Shown here: positions 1 to 6,713 of the stretch, in pieces
Position numbering within the stretch: the first letter of the stretch is position 1
How the letters are laid out: each line of letters begins with the position of its first letter
Source of the DNA: JANOBD01 sp031411495
GTDB taxonomy: Bacteria; Planctomycetota; Phycisphaerae; Tepidisphaerales; Tepidisphaeraceae
DNA length: 7,466 nt
NCBI GenBank assembly: GCA_031411495.1
Contig: JANOBD010000056.1
Coordinates: 1 to 7,466, forward strand
Reading direction: 5' to 3'
Program-made: the position numbers and the translations under genes
The notes under the pieces: model-generated
Told to the model about the DNA's origin: nothing
The model's database searches: none
The model's input: the letters and a program-made list of their open reading frames with translations, nothing else

Positions 1-1284
1 GGAACCGGCACACTCGCCATCCTCGCCGGCGGAACCTTCAACAAGACCGCCGCAGGACTGGTCAATCCCAACGTCAATCTTAATAACGCGGGCACCGTCA
101 ACATCGATGCCGGAACCTTCTCCATTCTGGGCACATCGAACATCGGCTCGGGAGCGTTCCTCTCTTCCGGCCGCTACCTTGTCGACAGTGGCGCCGCGTT
201 GAACTTCTCTTCTCCGATCACTACGCTCACCGCTGACATCGAGATTGACGGGACAGGATCAGTTCCTCAACTCTCCGGATTGCTCACAAACCGCGGCCGG
301 ATCGGATTGACCGGCGGAGCGGATGTCACGCTGCCTGTTACTACCCCGACGGCACGCACCTACACGCAGGAAGGTATCCTCGATCTCTCGCCCGGCTCCG
401 TCTTTACCGTCAACGGCAATGCACGCTTCGCCGGTGTCTCGCAACCCGTTATCCGTGCAGAATTGGCGAGTGCGACGGACTTCGGTCGCGTGGTGATCAG
501 CGGCTCGCTGGATCTGAACTCGCCAGACTCCACCAGTCGATTCGATCCGGATCTGGTGAACAGCTACAACCCGGCCGTCGGCACGAGACATGATGTCATT
601 GTCGCCAGCGGCGGAATCCTCAACGCCTTTGACAGTTTCCAGGGCGGCGCGACACCATCCAACAACTCGCTGCTGCTGACCCGACCCACCGCCAACATCG
701 TCGCAGTGGATGTGGGAGCAGGCGCTCCGCCGCCAGCACCGCAGATCCTCTCGCAGGCGTTTGAGTTCCAGACGCGTGAGGCGATCGTCTTTACCTTTAA
801 CCAGGACGTGAGCGCGTTCCTGGGCCGCAAGGATTATCAGCTTCTCAACCTCACCACGGGCGTAACCCTTCCCCAGTCGGCCGGCATCCTGACCTACAAC
901 CAGACGAGTAACCAGGCGGTGCTGACCCTGACCAACCAGATCCCCGACGGAAGCTATCGCCTTACGGTCAACGCAGGAGACATTGCCAACAGCGCCGGCA
1001 TTCCGGCCAGCGGTGCCCCGATCATCCTGAACTTCTTCGTGCTCAAGGGCGATGCGAATCGTGACCGGACCGTCAACTTCGACGACCTGCTCATCATCGC
1101 CCAGAACTACGGATTGACGGGTCAAACCTTCTCGCAGGGGAACTTCAATTATTCGACCGATGGACTCATCGGATTCGATGACCTGCTTCTCTTGGCCCAG
1201 CGCTACGGCAACAGCGTCCTATTGGGTACCTCGACCGGAACCGCCTCGCAACGATCGCGCGTCGCGCCGGATGTGCTGAACTAA
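1..1284 (+). CDS. Secreted beta-repeat protein with Ig-like and C-terminal dockerin-like domains (5' end missing)
   Basis: The frame is open from base 1 to the TAA at 1282-1284, giving 427 visible residues; the true start lies outside the window, and the TTG at 199 is only an internal codon. Residues 1 to about 240 are Gly/Ala/Asn/Thr-rich repeated beta strands (AGGTFN, NNAGTVNIDAGTF), as in autotransporter-like or beta-helix surface proteins. Residues about 241-349 look like a bacterial Ig-like domain of the SbsA/Big_5 kind (FTFNQDVS, then GSYRLTV and AGDIAN). Residues 350-363 (GDANRDRTVNFDDL) and 380-395 (GNFNYSTDGLIGFDDL), each followed by an LAQ/IAQ-x-YG helix, form a dockerin-type pair; Asp351, Asn353, Asp355 and Asp361/362 are suitable calcium ligands. 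Unlike the other two exported proteins here, it has no PEP-CTERM tail and ends about 20 residues after the second repeat. Probably extracellular; ligand unknown. Confidence 0.85.
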   Translation, partial: GTGTLAILAGGTFNKTAAGLVNPNVNLNNAGTVNIDAGTFSILGTSNIGSGAFLSSGRYLVDSGAALNFSSPITTLTADIEIDGTGSVPQLSGLLTNRGRIGLTGGADVTLPVTTPTARTYTQEGILDLSPGSVFTVNGNARFAGVSQPVIRAELASATDFGRVVISGSLDLNSPDSTSRFDPDLVNSYNPAVGTRHDVIVASGGILNAFDSFQGGATPSNNSLLLTRPTANIVAVDVGAGAPPPAPQILSQAFEFQTREAIVFTFNQDVSAFLGRKDYQLLNLTTGVTLPQSAGILTYNQTSNQAVLTLTNQIPDGSYRLTVNAGDIANSAGIPASGAPIILNFFVLKGDANRDRTVNFDDLLIIAQNYGLTGQTFSQGNFNYSTDGLIGFDDLLLLAQRYGNSVLLGTSTGTASQRSRVAPDVLN

Positions 1285-1315
1285 ACGTGCCTCCGCCGGT
1301 CTTCCGCTGCGCCGA

Positions 1316-2539
1316 TCAACCGTCGACCCAGCGGTGCATGCCCAGCGCCCGCCCACCCATCGGGTCGAGCGGGCCGACATACTCGAACGCACTCGTCAGC
1401 CGGTCGCGCGAGGTTCGTCGAACGCTGCCGCTCTGATTCAGTCCCGTCGATCCATTCGAATACCCACGCCTGCGCGTCTGCCGCCACATCTCCGGACGCC
1501 GCAGCCGGTGCGCGATGAACGCCGGATGACTCGTCAAGGAGTAATACGGCCGCCCGGTAGCGCCCTTCACCATGGCTGCGATCGCATCACTGACCGCACT
1601 GCCCAGTCCGACGCCCTGGTAATCGGGCAGCGTCACAATCCGATGCTCGCGGAACGTCAGCCCTTTCTGTTGTTGCGGAAAGTGCAGCACGGCTGCGAAG
1701 ACCGCCGGCTCTCCATCGACGCAGCCGAGGAAGCACTTGTCGTTCGACTGGGGCGCGAGCTCGTGACTCAGATAGTGATTCGCTTTGAACCCAGCCCACG
1801 CCTCAGGCCCCGTGCGAACGATCCGAACGTCAATCCGTGGCCGAAGCCACCTCCGGGTTGCCCCATTTGAAGTCGCGATCGACAGCGTCACCGACTGATC
1901 CGATCCACACTCGATCACCCAGTCAGGCTCGAGCCAGTCGATCACATCGTGATGGCAGGTCACCGCGATGAACTGCCGGTCATATCGGCGTACCGACTTC
2001 GCCACCGCTGCCGAGCCGATCTTGGCCACCTGGCGGTCGATCACGCTCGAATACTCGTCGACGACACGGACTTTCCCGTCCGCGATCGAGTCGCTGAGCG
2101 TCCGCGCCAGCGTCGCCCGGAACTGCTGGCCGTAGCTGAGCACGTGAAACGGCAGTCGCCACGCCGGCGGGCTCGAGAAACCGACACTACTTAATAGGGC
2201 CGTGACATCGTCGATGGCCGCATCCGGGCCGGCGATCGCCTCGATGATCGCCTTGTCCTTGGGCCAGTCATAGGCGTCGATGTGCCCGCCACGCTCATCC
2301 CGGGGCGTCTGCAGCACCGCGCCCAGTTTGTCTGCGATCAACCGGGCCACCGTCGTCTTGCCCGATCCGCTGGCCCCGTTGATCAAGCCGACGTTCCAGG
2401 TCTCGGGCAGCGTTAAGTCGACCCGCCAGACCGCCTTCTCTTTCTTCAACGGCTCAAGGTCAAACTTCCCTTCAAGCTGCTTCACGCGCGGCGTGCTTTG
2501 AACCTCCACCGCGCGCGTAATCGTCTGTTTGATGTGCAT
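1316..2539 (-). CDS. ABC-type ATPase fused to GNAT-like acyltransferase domain
   Basis: A 407-aa protein with two domains. The N-terminal ATPase has Walker A GASGSGKT (55-62), an ABC signature LSYGQ (134-138) followed by FRATLAR, Walker B VRVVDE (157-162, catalytic Glu162), a D-loop-like SVID (165-168) and an H-loop TCHHD (194-198), so all core catalytic elements appear present. No transmembrane segment or permease gene is visible, which argues against a transporter. The C-terminal half (about 235-390) resembles a GNAT fold: an HYLS segment (255-258), a DGEPAVFAAVLHFP strand pair, then LPDYQGVGLG (304-313), matching the acyl-CoA loop pattern Q/R-x-x-G-x-G. The start is set at ATG 2539 because the degraded paralogue near 4364 begins at the same point; the frame stays open upstream to 2644, and no strong ribosome site marks either start. 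It converges on the upstream secreted-protein gene with 31 bp between stops. Inferred role: ATP-dependent acyl transfer, possibly to nucleic acid, as phage Mu Mom is also GNAT-like. Substrate unknown. Confidence 0.85.
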   Translation of the reverse strand: MHIKQTITRAVEVQSTPRVKQLEGKFDLEPLKKEKAVWRVDLTLPETWNVGLINGASGSGKTTVARLIADKLGAVLQTPRDERGGHIDAYDWPKDKAIIEAIAGPDAAIDDVTALLSSVGFSSPPAWRLPFHVLSYGQQFRATLARTLSDSIADGKVRVVDEYSSVIDRQVAKIGSAAVAKSVRRYDRQFIAVTCHHDVIDWLEPDWVIECGSDQSVTLSIATSNGATRRWLRPRIDVRIVRTGPEAWAGFKANHYLSHELAPQSNDKCFLGCVDGEPAVFAAVLHFPQQQKGLTFREHRIVTLPDYQGVGLGSAVSDAIAAMVKGATGRPYYSLTSHPAFIAHRLRRPEMWRQTRRRGYSNGSTGLNQSGSVRRTSRDRLTSAFEYVGPLDPMGGRALGMHRWVDG

Positions 2540-3176
2540 GGTGGAAATTGATGAGAGCGCGAACATCACACTCGGAAAGTCGACGCGCTCAGTCGCTTCG
2601 CCCAACGCCCTTGGCACTTGATTCTCAGTCAAGTCAGAGAGCAACTTTGCTCCGGACCGACGCTCATCGGCTCAGTGTCCTGATGAATCGCTGCATCAGT
2701 TCATTATTCGCGAGGCATCACACGAACGCCGTCTTGCGGATGTTCCAGAATCGATTGCCCTGGTGGCGATCACTCTGGGGATCAAGCAGCTTCGCGTCTA
2801 ATGTCAGTTCACGGAATCGGCTGCGACGCTTCCTGAAACCTGTCCCGTGCATCCAGTTTGTTCATTCCGCGCGCCATTCCGAGACACTCCCCGACACCGC
2901 AAGAGAGCAGAAAACAGTCGATATCGCGGCTCCCCTTTTTTTGGCCGCACTCCGAAAGATATGCATACTTGGCGATTGCTCCGTGAGAATGTTGTCACAA
3001 TTGCATTGCGGCACTACGCGCACCACACTAGGGTTTCAAAGGTCACTCAGGCACCATCCTTCTGAACCAGCAGAGGGACCGCTACGCCGTGTCCCGTCCG
3101 GGCCTGCCGGAAGTCGGACACCAAGCGTGGATCCCGAACTCAGCAGATAGATCAGACAGCTTTAGGAGACTCCCAA
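2540..3176. other. 637-bp region without a convincing gene
   Basis: This gap separates the divergent starts of the ABC-GNAT gene (-) and the PEP-CTERM gene (+), so it should hold promoters for both. I see no strong -35/-10 pair; TTGTCA at 2992-2997 is a weak candidate with a poor -10 partner. A 7-T run lies at 2936-2942. One frame on the plus strand (2622-2801) reads protein-like near its end but has no start codon. A 200-codon plus-strand open frame (2548-3150) is Arg/Ser/His-rich with no recognisable domain and is probably spurious. Confidence 0.6.
3164..3168 (+). promoter_or_regulatory. Ribosome binding site of the PEP-CTERM gene
   Basis: AGGAG lies 8 bases before the ATG at 3177. It supports that start over the internal ATG four codons later. 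Confidence 0.7.
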
Positions 3177-3905
3177 ATGAGAACACTGATGCAATGCCGA
3201 CGACATTTGACGATCGCGGGCCTCTGCGCAGCCGCATCGATCTCTCTTTGCGCCAACGGGGCGATTGTCACAAACCCGTCGTTCGAGACAGGCACTCCGG
3301 TATTTAGCTCGCCATTCGTGACCGACTGGAGACAGGATGGACACGCGTTTGCAACCGCGGAGAACGGGATCACGCCCGCAGTCGGGAATCGGATGCTCAA
3401 GTTCCTCTCGACCTCGTTTGCCTCGGCGACCGTGCTCCAGGGGTCAGCGGCAATCGGCGGCGATGTCCGCCAGATCGTCGACATGTCGTCGCCGGCGGAT
3501 CAGTCCATCATTCTCGCAGGCGGCTCAAGCATTACGGTGTCATCTCGCTTCAATCGCGTAATCGGGCCGAATGTGGACACACAGTTCGTGATGCGCCTGG
3601 AGTCTCACACGAGTTTTGCGAATGCGCAATCGCTCATCTTGACGGCCACGAACACGACGTCGTTCTTCACCGACGCCAACCTCACGACTTGGGAAACCCT
3701 GTCGAACACGCTGGCGCTGCCGACAAGCACAAAGTATGTCTCGATCATCGTGTCGGCCTATGAGGACATCGTGAACGACCCCGGGTTTCCTGAGTTTGAT
3801 GGGCAGTACGCAGACGATGTACAGTTAACACTCTCACCGGAGCCGAGCGCGTTCGCCGTCCTGTCCTTGCTCGGGATGATCCGTAGGCGCCGCCGCGCCC
3901 ATTGA
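3177..3905 (+). CDS. PEP-CTERM sorting domain protein, NPSFE-type beta-sandwich
   Basis: A 242-aa exported protein. Residues 1-29 form a signal peptide: basic start (MRTLMQCRRH), hydrophobic core (LTIAGLCAAASISL) and probable cleavage after ANGA. The mature part opens with IVTNPSFETG (30-39), a motif common at the start of secreted galactose-binding-like or jelly-roll domains, then runs through alternating polar and hydrophobic strands to about residue 218, where YADDVQLTL (211-219) is a typical closing strand. The C-terminus is a full PEP-CTERM signal: SPEP (220-223), hydrophobic FAVLSLLGMI, then five Arg (236-240) and AH. In this family the tail is recognised by an exosortase that processes the protein at the envelope; none is encoded here. 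The start is supported by AGGAG at 3164-3168. It sits alone on the plus strand between the intact and decayed ABC-GNAT copies. The ligand cannot be predicted. Confidence 0.9.
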   Translation: MRTLMQCRRHLTIAGLCAAASISLCANGAIVTNPSFETGTPVFSSPFVTDWRQDGHAFATAENGITPAVGNRMLKFLSTSFASATVLQGSAAIGGDVRQIVDMSSPADQSIILAGGSSITVSSRFNRVIGPNVDTQFVMRLESHTSFANAQSLILTATNTTSFFTDANLTTWETLSNTLALPTSTKYVSIIVSAYEDIVNDPGFPEFDGQYADDVQLTLSPEPSAFAVLSLLGMIRRRRRAH

Positions 3906-3936
3906 CGCCCGTCTCAAGCCCAAGATTCGCCTCACG

Positions 3937-3968
3937 CATGTGGACGCGGAATGCACTTCCGCCACATG
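3937..3968 (+). terminator. Hairpin downstream of the PEP-CTERM gene
   Basis: The arm CATGTGG (3937-3943) pairs with CCACATG (3962-3968), and CGGAA (3947-3951) pairs with TTCCG (3957-3961), with a 3-base bulge and a 5-base loop. That gives 12 base pairs starting 32 bases after the stop at 3905. No T-tract follows, so it could be a transcript-end or stabilising structure rather than a classical intrinsic terminator. Confidence 0.4.
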
Positions 3969-4068
3969 ACACGGACAGTTGTGACGTTCATCTCGGCTCA
4001 AATTGCTCAGCGAGTATCGAGAAAGCGCGATTGCCGGAGTGGTGGCTGCGTTGGGCACTGGAGCATCG
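3969..4068. other. Remainder of the gap between the PEP-CTERM gene and the ABC remnant
   Basis: No gene, RNA or match to the intact ABC-GNAT sequence was found here. It is presumably where the deleted part of the ABC copy was replaced by unrelated DNA. Confidence 0.4.
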
Positions 4069-4364
4069 TCAACCACACGCGTCCCTGTGCCTGCCGCGCT
4101 CATCGCGGGGCATCTGGAGCACCCCGAAGGGTGAGGCTTGCCTTCACCTAGTTTCTCCGCGATCAGCCGGACCACCGCCGTCTTACCCGATCCCGATGCG
4201 CCGACGATCACGCCGACATTCCACTTCTCGGGCAGCGTCACATCGACATCCCATGTCGCGACCGACTTGGTAAGCGGTTCGAGCGAAAACTTCCCTTCGA
4301 GCTGTTTAACGCGCGGCGACGCGCTCACCGCCACCGAGCGATGAATCGTGTGTTGAATGCGCAT
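4069..4364 (-). pseudogene. Decayed second copy of the ABC-GNAT gene (N-terminal remnant)
   Basis: From ATG 4364 the minus strand encodes 73 residues that align without gaps to residues 1-73 of the intact ABC-GNAT protein, with 51 of 73 identical by my count, including PRVKQLEGKF and Walker A GASGSGKT. Homology then breaks at a palindromic insertion (4124-4149). It resumes in another frame as VLQMPRDERG, matching VLQTPRDERG of the intact gene (residues 75-84); at DNA level 4079-4123 matches 2274-2318 with about 7 differences in 45 bases. The net insertion is 20 bases, hence the frameshift. In the resumed frame a TGA occurs at 4069-4071, and homology stops near 4079. The signature motif, Walker B and GNAT domain are absent, so no active enzyme can be made. 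The original frame stays open to 3834, but I see no family resemblance there. At about 70% identity this is an old paralogue or a separately acquired copy. Confidence 0.85.
4124..4149. repeat. Palindromic insertion, copy A (inside the ABC pseudogene)
   Basis: These 26 bases replace 6 bases (2319-2324) of the intact paralogue. The core 4130-4148 is a near-perfect inverted repeat: arm GGTGAGGC, loop TT, arm GCCTTCACC, with one bulged base. The 18 bases at 4129-4146 equal 6652-6670 in the ParB-like gene except for one missing T. A second hairpin, CACCC-CGAA-GGGTG (4120-4133), overlaps the first, so only one can form at a time. The identity of the element is not known to me. Confidence 0.75.
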
Positions 4365-4560
4365 GGAGAAAAAGGGTTCCGGCCCTCTCGCTGGCGTTGT
4401 CAACCCAGGACAGAACGCTGCGGCGCCGTTCTTGGCCGCGCCGTTTGACGCGACGGTCGGTTTGAATAGCTCTCGCCTTCCGGCTCAGAGTCTACGGGGG
4501 TCTGCTCAGATGACAGGGTCAGCGCGACGGCTTGAAGCGGGTCGCAAGGTGTTCCACCTG

Positions 4561-4589
4561 CACGCTGGGTCACACGGTTGCGCAGCGTG
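4561..4589 (-). terminator. Hairpin after the dockerin PEP-CTERM gene
   Basis: CACGCTG (4561-4567) pairs perfectly with CAGCGTG (4583-4589) across a 15-base loop. It starts about 19 bases beyond the minus-strand stop at 4609. There is no T-tract, so it is a weak terminator candidate. The rest of 4365-4608 shows nothing I can name. Confidence 0.3.
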
Positions 4590-4608
4590 ATGTGGACCAC
4601 TTCAAGGT

Positions 4609-5739
4609 TCACGCACGTCGGCGTCGCGCGAACACGAGCACGCTGCTTGTGATCGTCAGCGTTGAAATCGGCTCGGGGACCAGTGAAAGCGCCAGGCGCC
4701 AGTCGGCCTGAAACTGCGGACTGCCGATGTCCGAGTCGATTATCGAAGTCGTCCCGTAGTTTTGGGCCAGCGCGAGCAGATCTCCAAACTCGACACCGGC
4801 GGTGCCGTCGAAATTGCCTTGTGCCCAGCCGCCGGTTGCGGAACCATAGTTCTGCGCCAAAGTCAACAGATCACCGAAATCGACGGTTCGATCCAGGTTG
4901 GCATCGCCGTAGTGGGTCAGCGCAAACAGACTGACCCAGTAGTCGGCGTCGCTGCCGGGGGAATGGGCGATCGGGTTGACCACGCCGTCGAAGTTCAGAT
5001 CGTATTTCGCGGTCGTCGGTGTCGCGCTGCCGCCGGGCGCGGCAAAAAGCAAATTAATGTCCGACGCGTCAATCGTGCCGCTGGCGTTGTAATCGCCAAC
5101 GTCGAATCGGTGCGGCAACAACTGTGACAGCGGCACGGACATCCTGAACATCCCGACGATGCCGGTCGCGCCGGTCCATTCTGACAAGTCGTAACCAGTC
5201 GGCAATGCCGTTGCGAGCTGAGACGCGCTCAACATCGTGGTCTGGGTGAATGGAAACTGGGAAGTCCCGCCCGGGCCAAATGTTCCGCCCGTGTACTGTG
5301 GCGCGTTGGTGGACGGGAATCCCGTCATCGGACCAAGGTTGCTCGAATACGTGCCGTTCTTCAGCCCCATCAACACCGTCACGTCCGCGGTCGCCGTGGT
5401 CGGCGGGACGGTGTCGTTGTAGTTCAAATACCACCTGCCCGAAACTACGCTACCCGGCGGCGGATTGAACGCAATCGACAGGTGCGTGTCCGTTCCGGAG
5501 GTCGTTGCCCACAGTGTATAGCCCGGCGGAACCGGCGTGTTCCATTGCGCGTCTCGGAACAGGACATCACCGTTCGCGTTCTTGTAGGTGTAGCACGTCC
5601 AATAGGTGAGCTGGCCGTCCGGACGAGCGATTTCGCCCCTCGAGTTCACGATGGGAATCGCGTCAGCGGCGCTCGAAAACGCGAAGACCCCGGCAATAGC
5701 TGACAGAACCGAGAGATGAAGCACTGTTCGAGACGGCAT
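4609..5739 (-). CDS. PEP-CTERM protein with dockerin-like calcium-loop repeats
   Basis: A 376-aa exported protein. Residues 1-28 are a signal peptide (MPSRTVLHL, then LSAIAGVFAFSSAADA). Residues about 30-205 form an unassigned, Gly/Thr/Tyr-rich beta-type domain. Residues 213-330 carry four EF-hand-like loops: GDYNASGTIDASD (215-227), DLNFDGVVN (247-255), GDANLDRTVDFGDL (278-291) and GNFDGTAGVEFGDL (308-321); the last two are each followed by LAQNYG and closely match the pair at the end of the 1-1284 protein. The tail is a PEP-CTERM signal: VPEP (354-357), hydrophobic STLTITSSVLVF, then four Arg (372-375). In cellulosomes dockerins bind cohesins; in planctomycetes such repeats are common on surface proteins with no known cohesin, so the partner is unknown. 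It lies downstream of the ParB-like gene on the same strand, with 210 bp between, and likely has its own promoter. Confidence 0.9.
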   Translation of the reverse strand: MPSRTVLHLSVLSAIAGVFAFSSAADAIPIVNSRGEIARPDGQLTYWTCYTYKNANGDVLFRDAQWNTPVPPGYTLWATTSGTDTHLSIAFNPPPGSVVSGRWYLNYNDTVPPTTATADVTVLMGLKNGTYSSNLGPMTGFPSTNAPQYTGGTFGPGGTSQFPFTQTTMLSASQLATALPTGYDLSEWTGATGIVGMFRMSVPLSQLLPHRFDVGDYNASGTIDASDINLLFAAPGGSATPTTAKYDLNFDGVVNPIAHSPGSDADYWVSLFALTHYGDANLDRTVDFGDLLTLAQNYGSATGGWAQGNFDGTAGVEFGDLLALAQNYGTTSIIDSDIGSPQFQADWRLALSLVPEPISTLTITSSVLVFARRRRA

Positions 5740-5949
5740 AGAGTCTCCAATCGACAGGAGGGAATCGGTGGGACGTGAACTACGAACAGCACCGTATTAG
5801 CCCCCACCGTGCGACACAACGCGATTTCGGCAATTAAATACAAGTTTCGAAGGACGCGGGCGCGGGGCCATCTGCGACTTCACTGAATTCGACGCCCTAA
5901 AACGGGGCAATCCACTCGATATCCGCCAGGGACCTTGACCTCACTCCGC
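5740..5949 (-). other. Intergenic region upstream of the dockerin PEP-CTERM gene
   Basis: These 210 bases separate the ParB-like stop from the PEP-CTERM start on the same strand. The stretch is more AT-rich around 5830-5850 (minus strand TTGTATTTAATTG), where a promoter for the PEP-CTERM gene is plausible but not defined. A short GCCC/GGGC stem (5894-5908) about 40 bases after the ParB-like stop is too weak to call a terminator. Confidence 0.35.
5745..5748 (-). promoter_or_regulatory. Ribosome binding site of the dockerin PEP-CTERM gene
   Basis: On the minus strand GGAG stands 5 bases before the ATG at 5739, in a context (GGAGACTC) also found at the plus-strand PEP-CTERM gene. It supports the chosen start. 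Confidence 0.6.
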
Positions 5950-6711
5950 TCAGTTCTGCGTCCTTAACTCGGCCCCATTGAGCAACTTGATCAGTTCCTT
6001 CGCCTTCCGATTCTCTATCGCTTCCAGCAACTCGAGCTGGTGTCTCTCGCTCCCGCACTTGATGACGATGTTGAAGAACTTGCCCGAGACGCTCTCCGCC
6101 TGCTTGGCCTCGACCGCGGTCGACTTCTTCTTCTGCTTGTCCTCGAACGCCTCTTCGAGCTCGGCCATGTCCTGGTCGCTGAAGCCCATCGCGTCGATGT
6201 TCAGCTCGCCAAGGTTCTCCAGCTCCGCCTCAATGTCGCGCACCGCATCCAACTCCCGCGCCAGCGCCTCCGGATCCCAGGTGCTCAGCTCCGCCGTCCG
6301 GTTGTCAGCCAGCTTGTAGGCCCGGAACTCTTCGGGCGTGCCTTCGAAGGGCATCGCAGCGATGTATTTCCATTCGAGTAGCGACTTGGCCGCCTCGTGC
6401 CGCCCGTTGCCGACCCCGATCGTGTTGTTCCGCGGGTCGAAGACGATCACCGCCCGCTGGCCGAACCGCTGCAGGCTCGCCGCGGTCGATTTCAAATCGC
6501 GTTTGTCGTGCTTTCGGGCGTTGTTCGGATCGCGCGTGAGCAAGTCGATCCCGATCGCGAATGGCCGCAGCAAGGGCGCGATGTGCGTCAACTCGGATGC
6601 AGCGATCGTCTCGCCGTGAACGGTGCGAACCAATTCGGGTGTCGCGTCCGTGGGTGAGGCTTTGCCTTCAACAGCAACCACCGTGGATTTGATCGTCCTC
6701 GTCTTCGCCAT
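5950..6711 (-). CDS. ParB/sulfiredoxin-fold domain protein, phage type
   Basis: A 253-aa protein. Residues about 50-150 match the ParB N-terminal fold as found in phage and methyltransferase-linked proteins: IDLLTRDPNNARKH (55-68), a helix with SLQRFGQ (79-85), the nucleotide-site box GVGNGRHEAAKSL (99-111), and LADNRTAELSTWDPEAL (134-150). An acidic, Lys-rich linker (181-205) follows, then a small C-terminal domain starting FFNIVIKCGSERHQLELLEAI. There is no ParB central HTH and no ParA gene, so chromosome partitioning is unlikely; related phage proteins sit near DNA methylases and packaging genes. ATG 6711 lies 2 bases after the stop of the upstream HTH gene, so the two are almost certainly co-transcribed and translationally coupled. 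Residues 14-20 (VEGKASP) are encoded by a palindromic sequence shared with the ABC pseudogene. Nuclease or nucleotide-switch activity cannot be decided from sequence. Confidence 0.85.
   Translation of the reverse strand: MAKTRTIKSTVVAVEGKASPTDATPELVRTVHGETIAASELTHIAPLLRPFAIGIDLLTRDPNNARKHDKRDLKSTAASLQRFGQRAVIVFDPRNNTIGVGNGRHEAAKSLLEWKYIAAMPFEGTPEEFRAYKLADNRTAELSTWDPEALARELDAVRDIEAELENLGELNIDAMGFSDQDMAELEEAFEDKQKKKSTAVEAKQAESVSGKFFNIVIKCGSERHQLELLEAIENRKAKELIKLLNGAELRTQN
6652..6672. repeat. Palindromic element, copy B (in frame inside the ParB-like gene)
   Basis: The bases GGGTGAGGC (6652-6660), TTT and GCCTTCA (6664-6670) form a stem-loop with arms GGTGAGGC and GCCTTCAAC. It differs from copy A over the shared core only by an extra T in the loop. 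It is 21 bases long, so the reading frame is kept, and it encodes residues 14-20 of the ParB-like protein, in the poorly conserved N-terminal arm before the ParB fold. Confidence 0.65.
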
Positions 6712-6713
6712 GA

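Noticed and set aside
259..1125. 288-codon open frame on the minus strand
   Set aside because: It lies antisense to the secreted dockerin protein, has no recognisable domain, and its opening is explained by the codon bias of the plus-strand gene.
2926..2948. GCGGC...GCCGC around the T-run as a terminator
   Set aside because: The T-run is in the loop rather than after the stem, and no gene ends nearby.
2548..3150. 200-codon open frame on the plus strand in the large gap
   Set aside because: Its composition is rich in Arg, Ser and His, with no domain or ribosome site, and it overlaps the upstream region of the ABC-GNAT gene.
3834..4145. Continuation of the pseudogene's first frame to 3834
   Set aside because: It contains an RVVDD that looks like a Walker B, but nothing around it aligns with the intact protein, and true homology continues in another frame. 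It also runs antisense into the PEP-CTERM gene.
5894..5908. GCCC/GGGC stem after the ParB-like gene as a terminator
   Set aside because: It has only four base pairs with a seven-base loop, and no T-tract at the right place.
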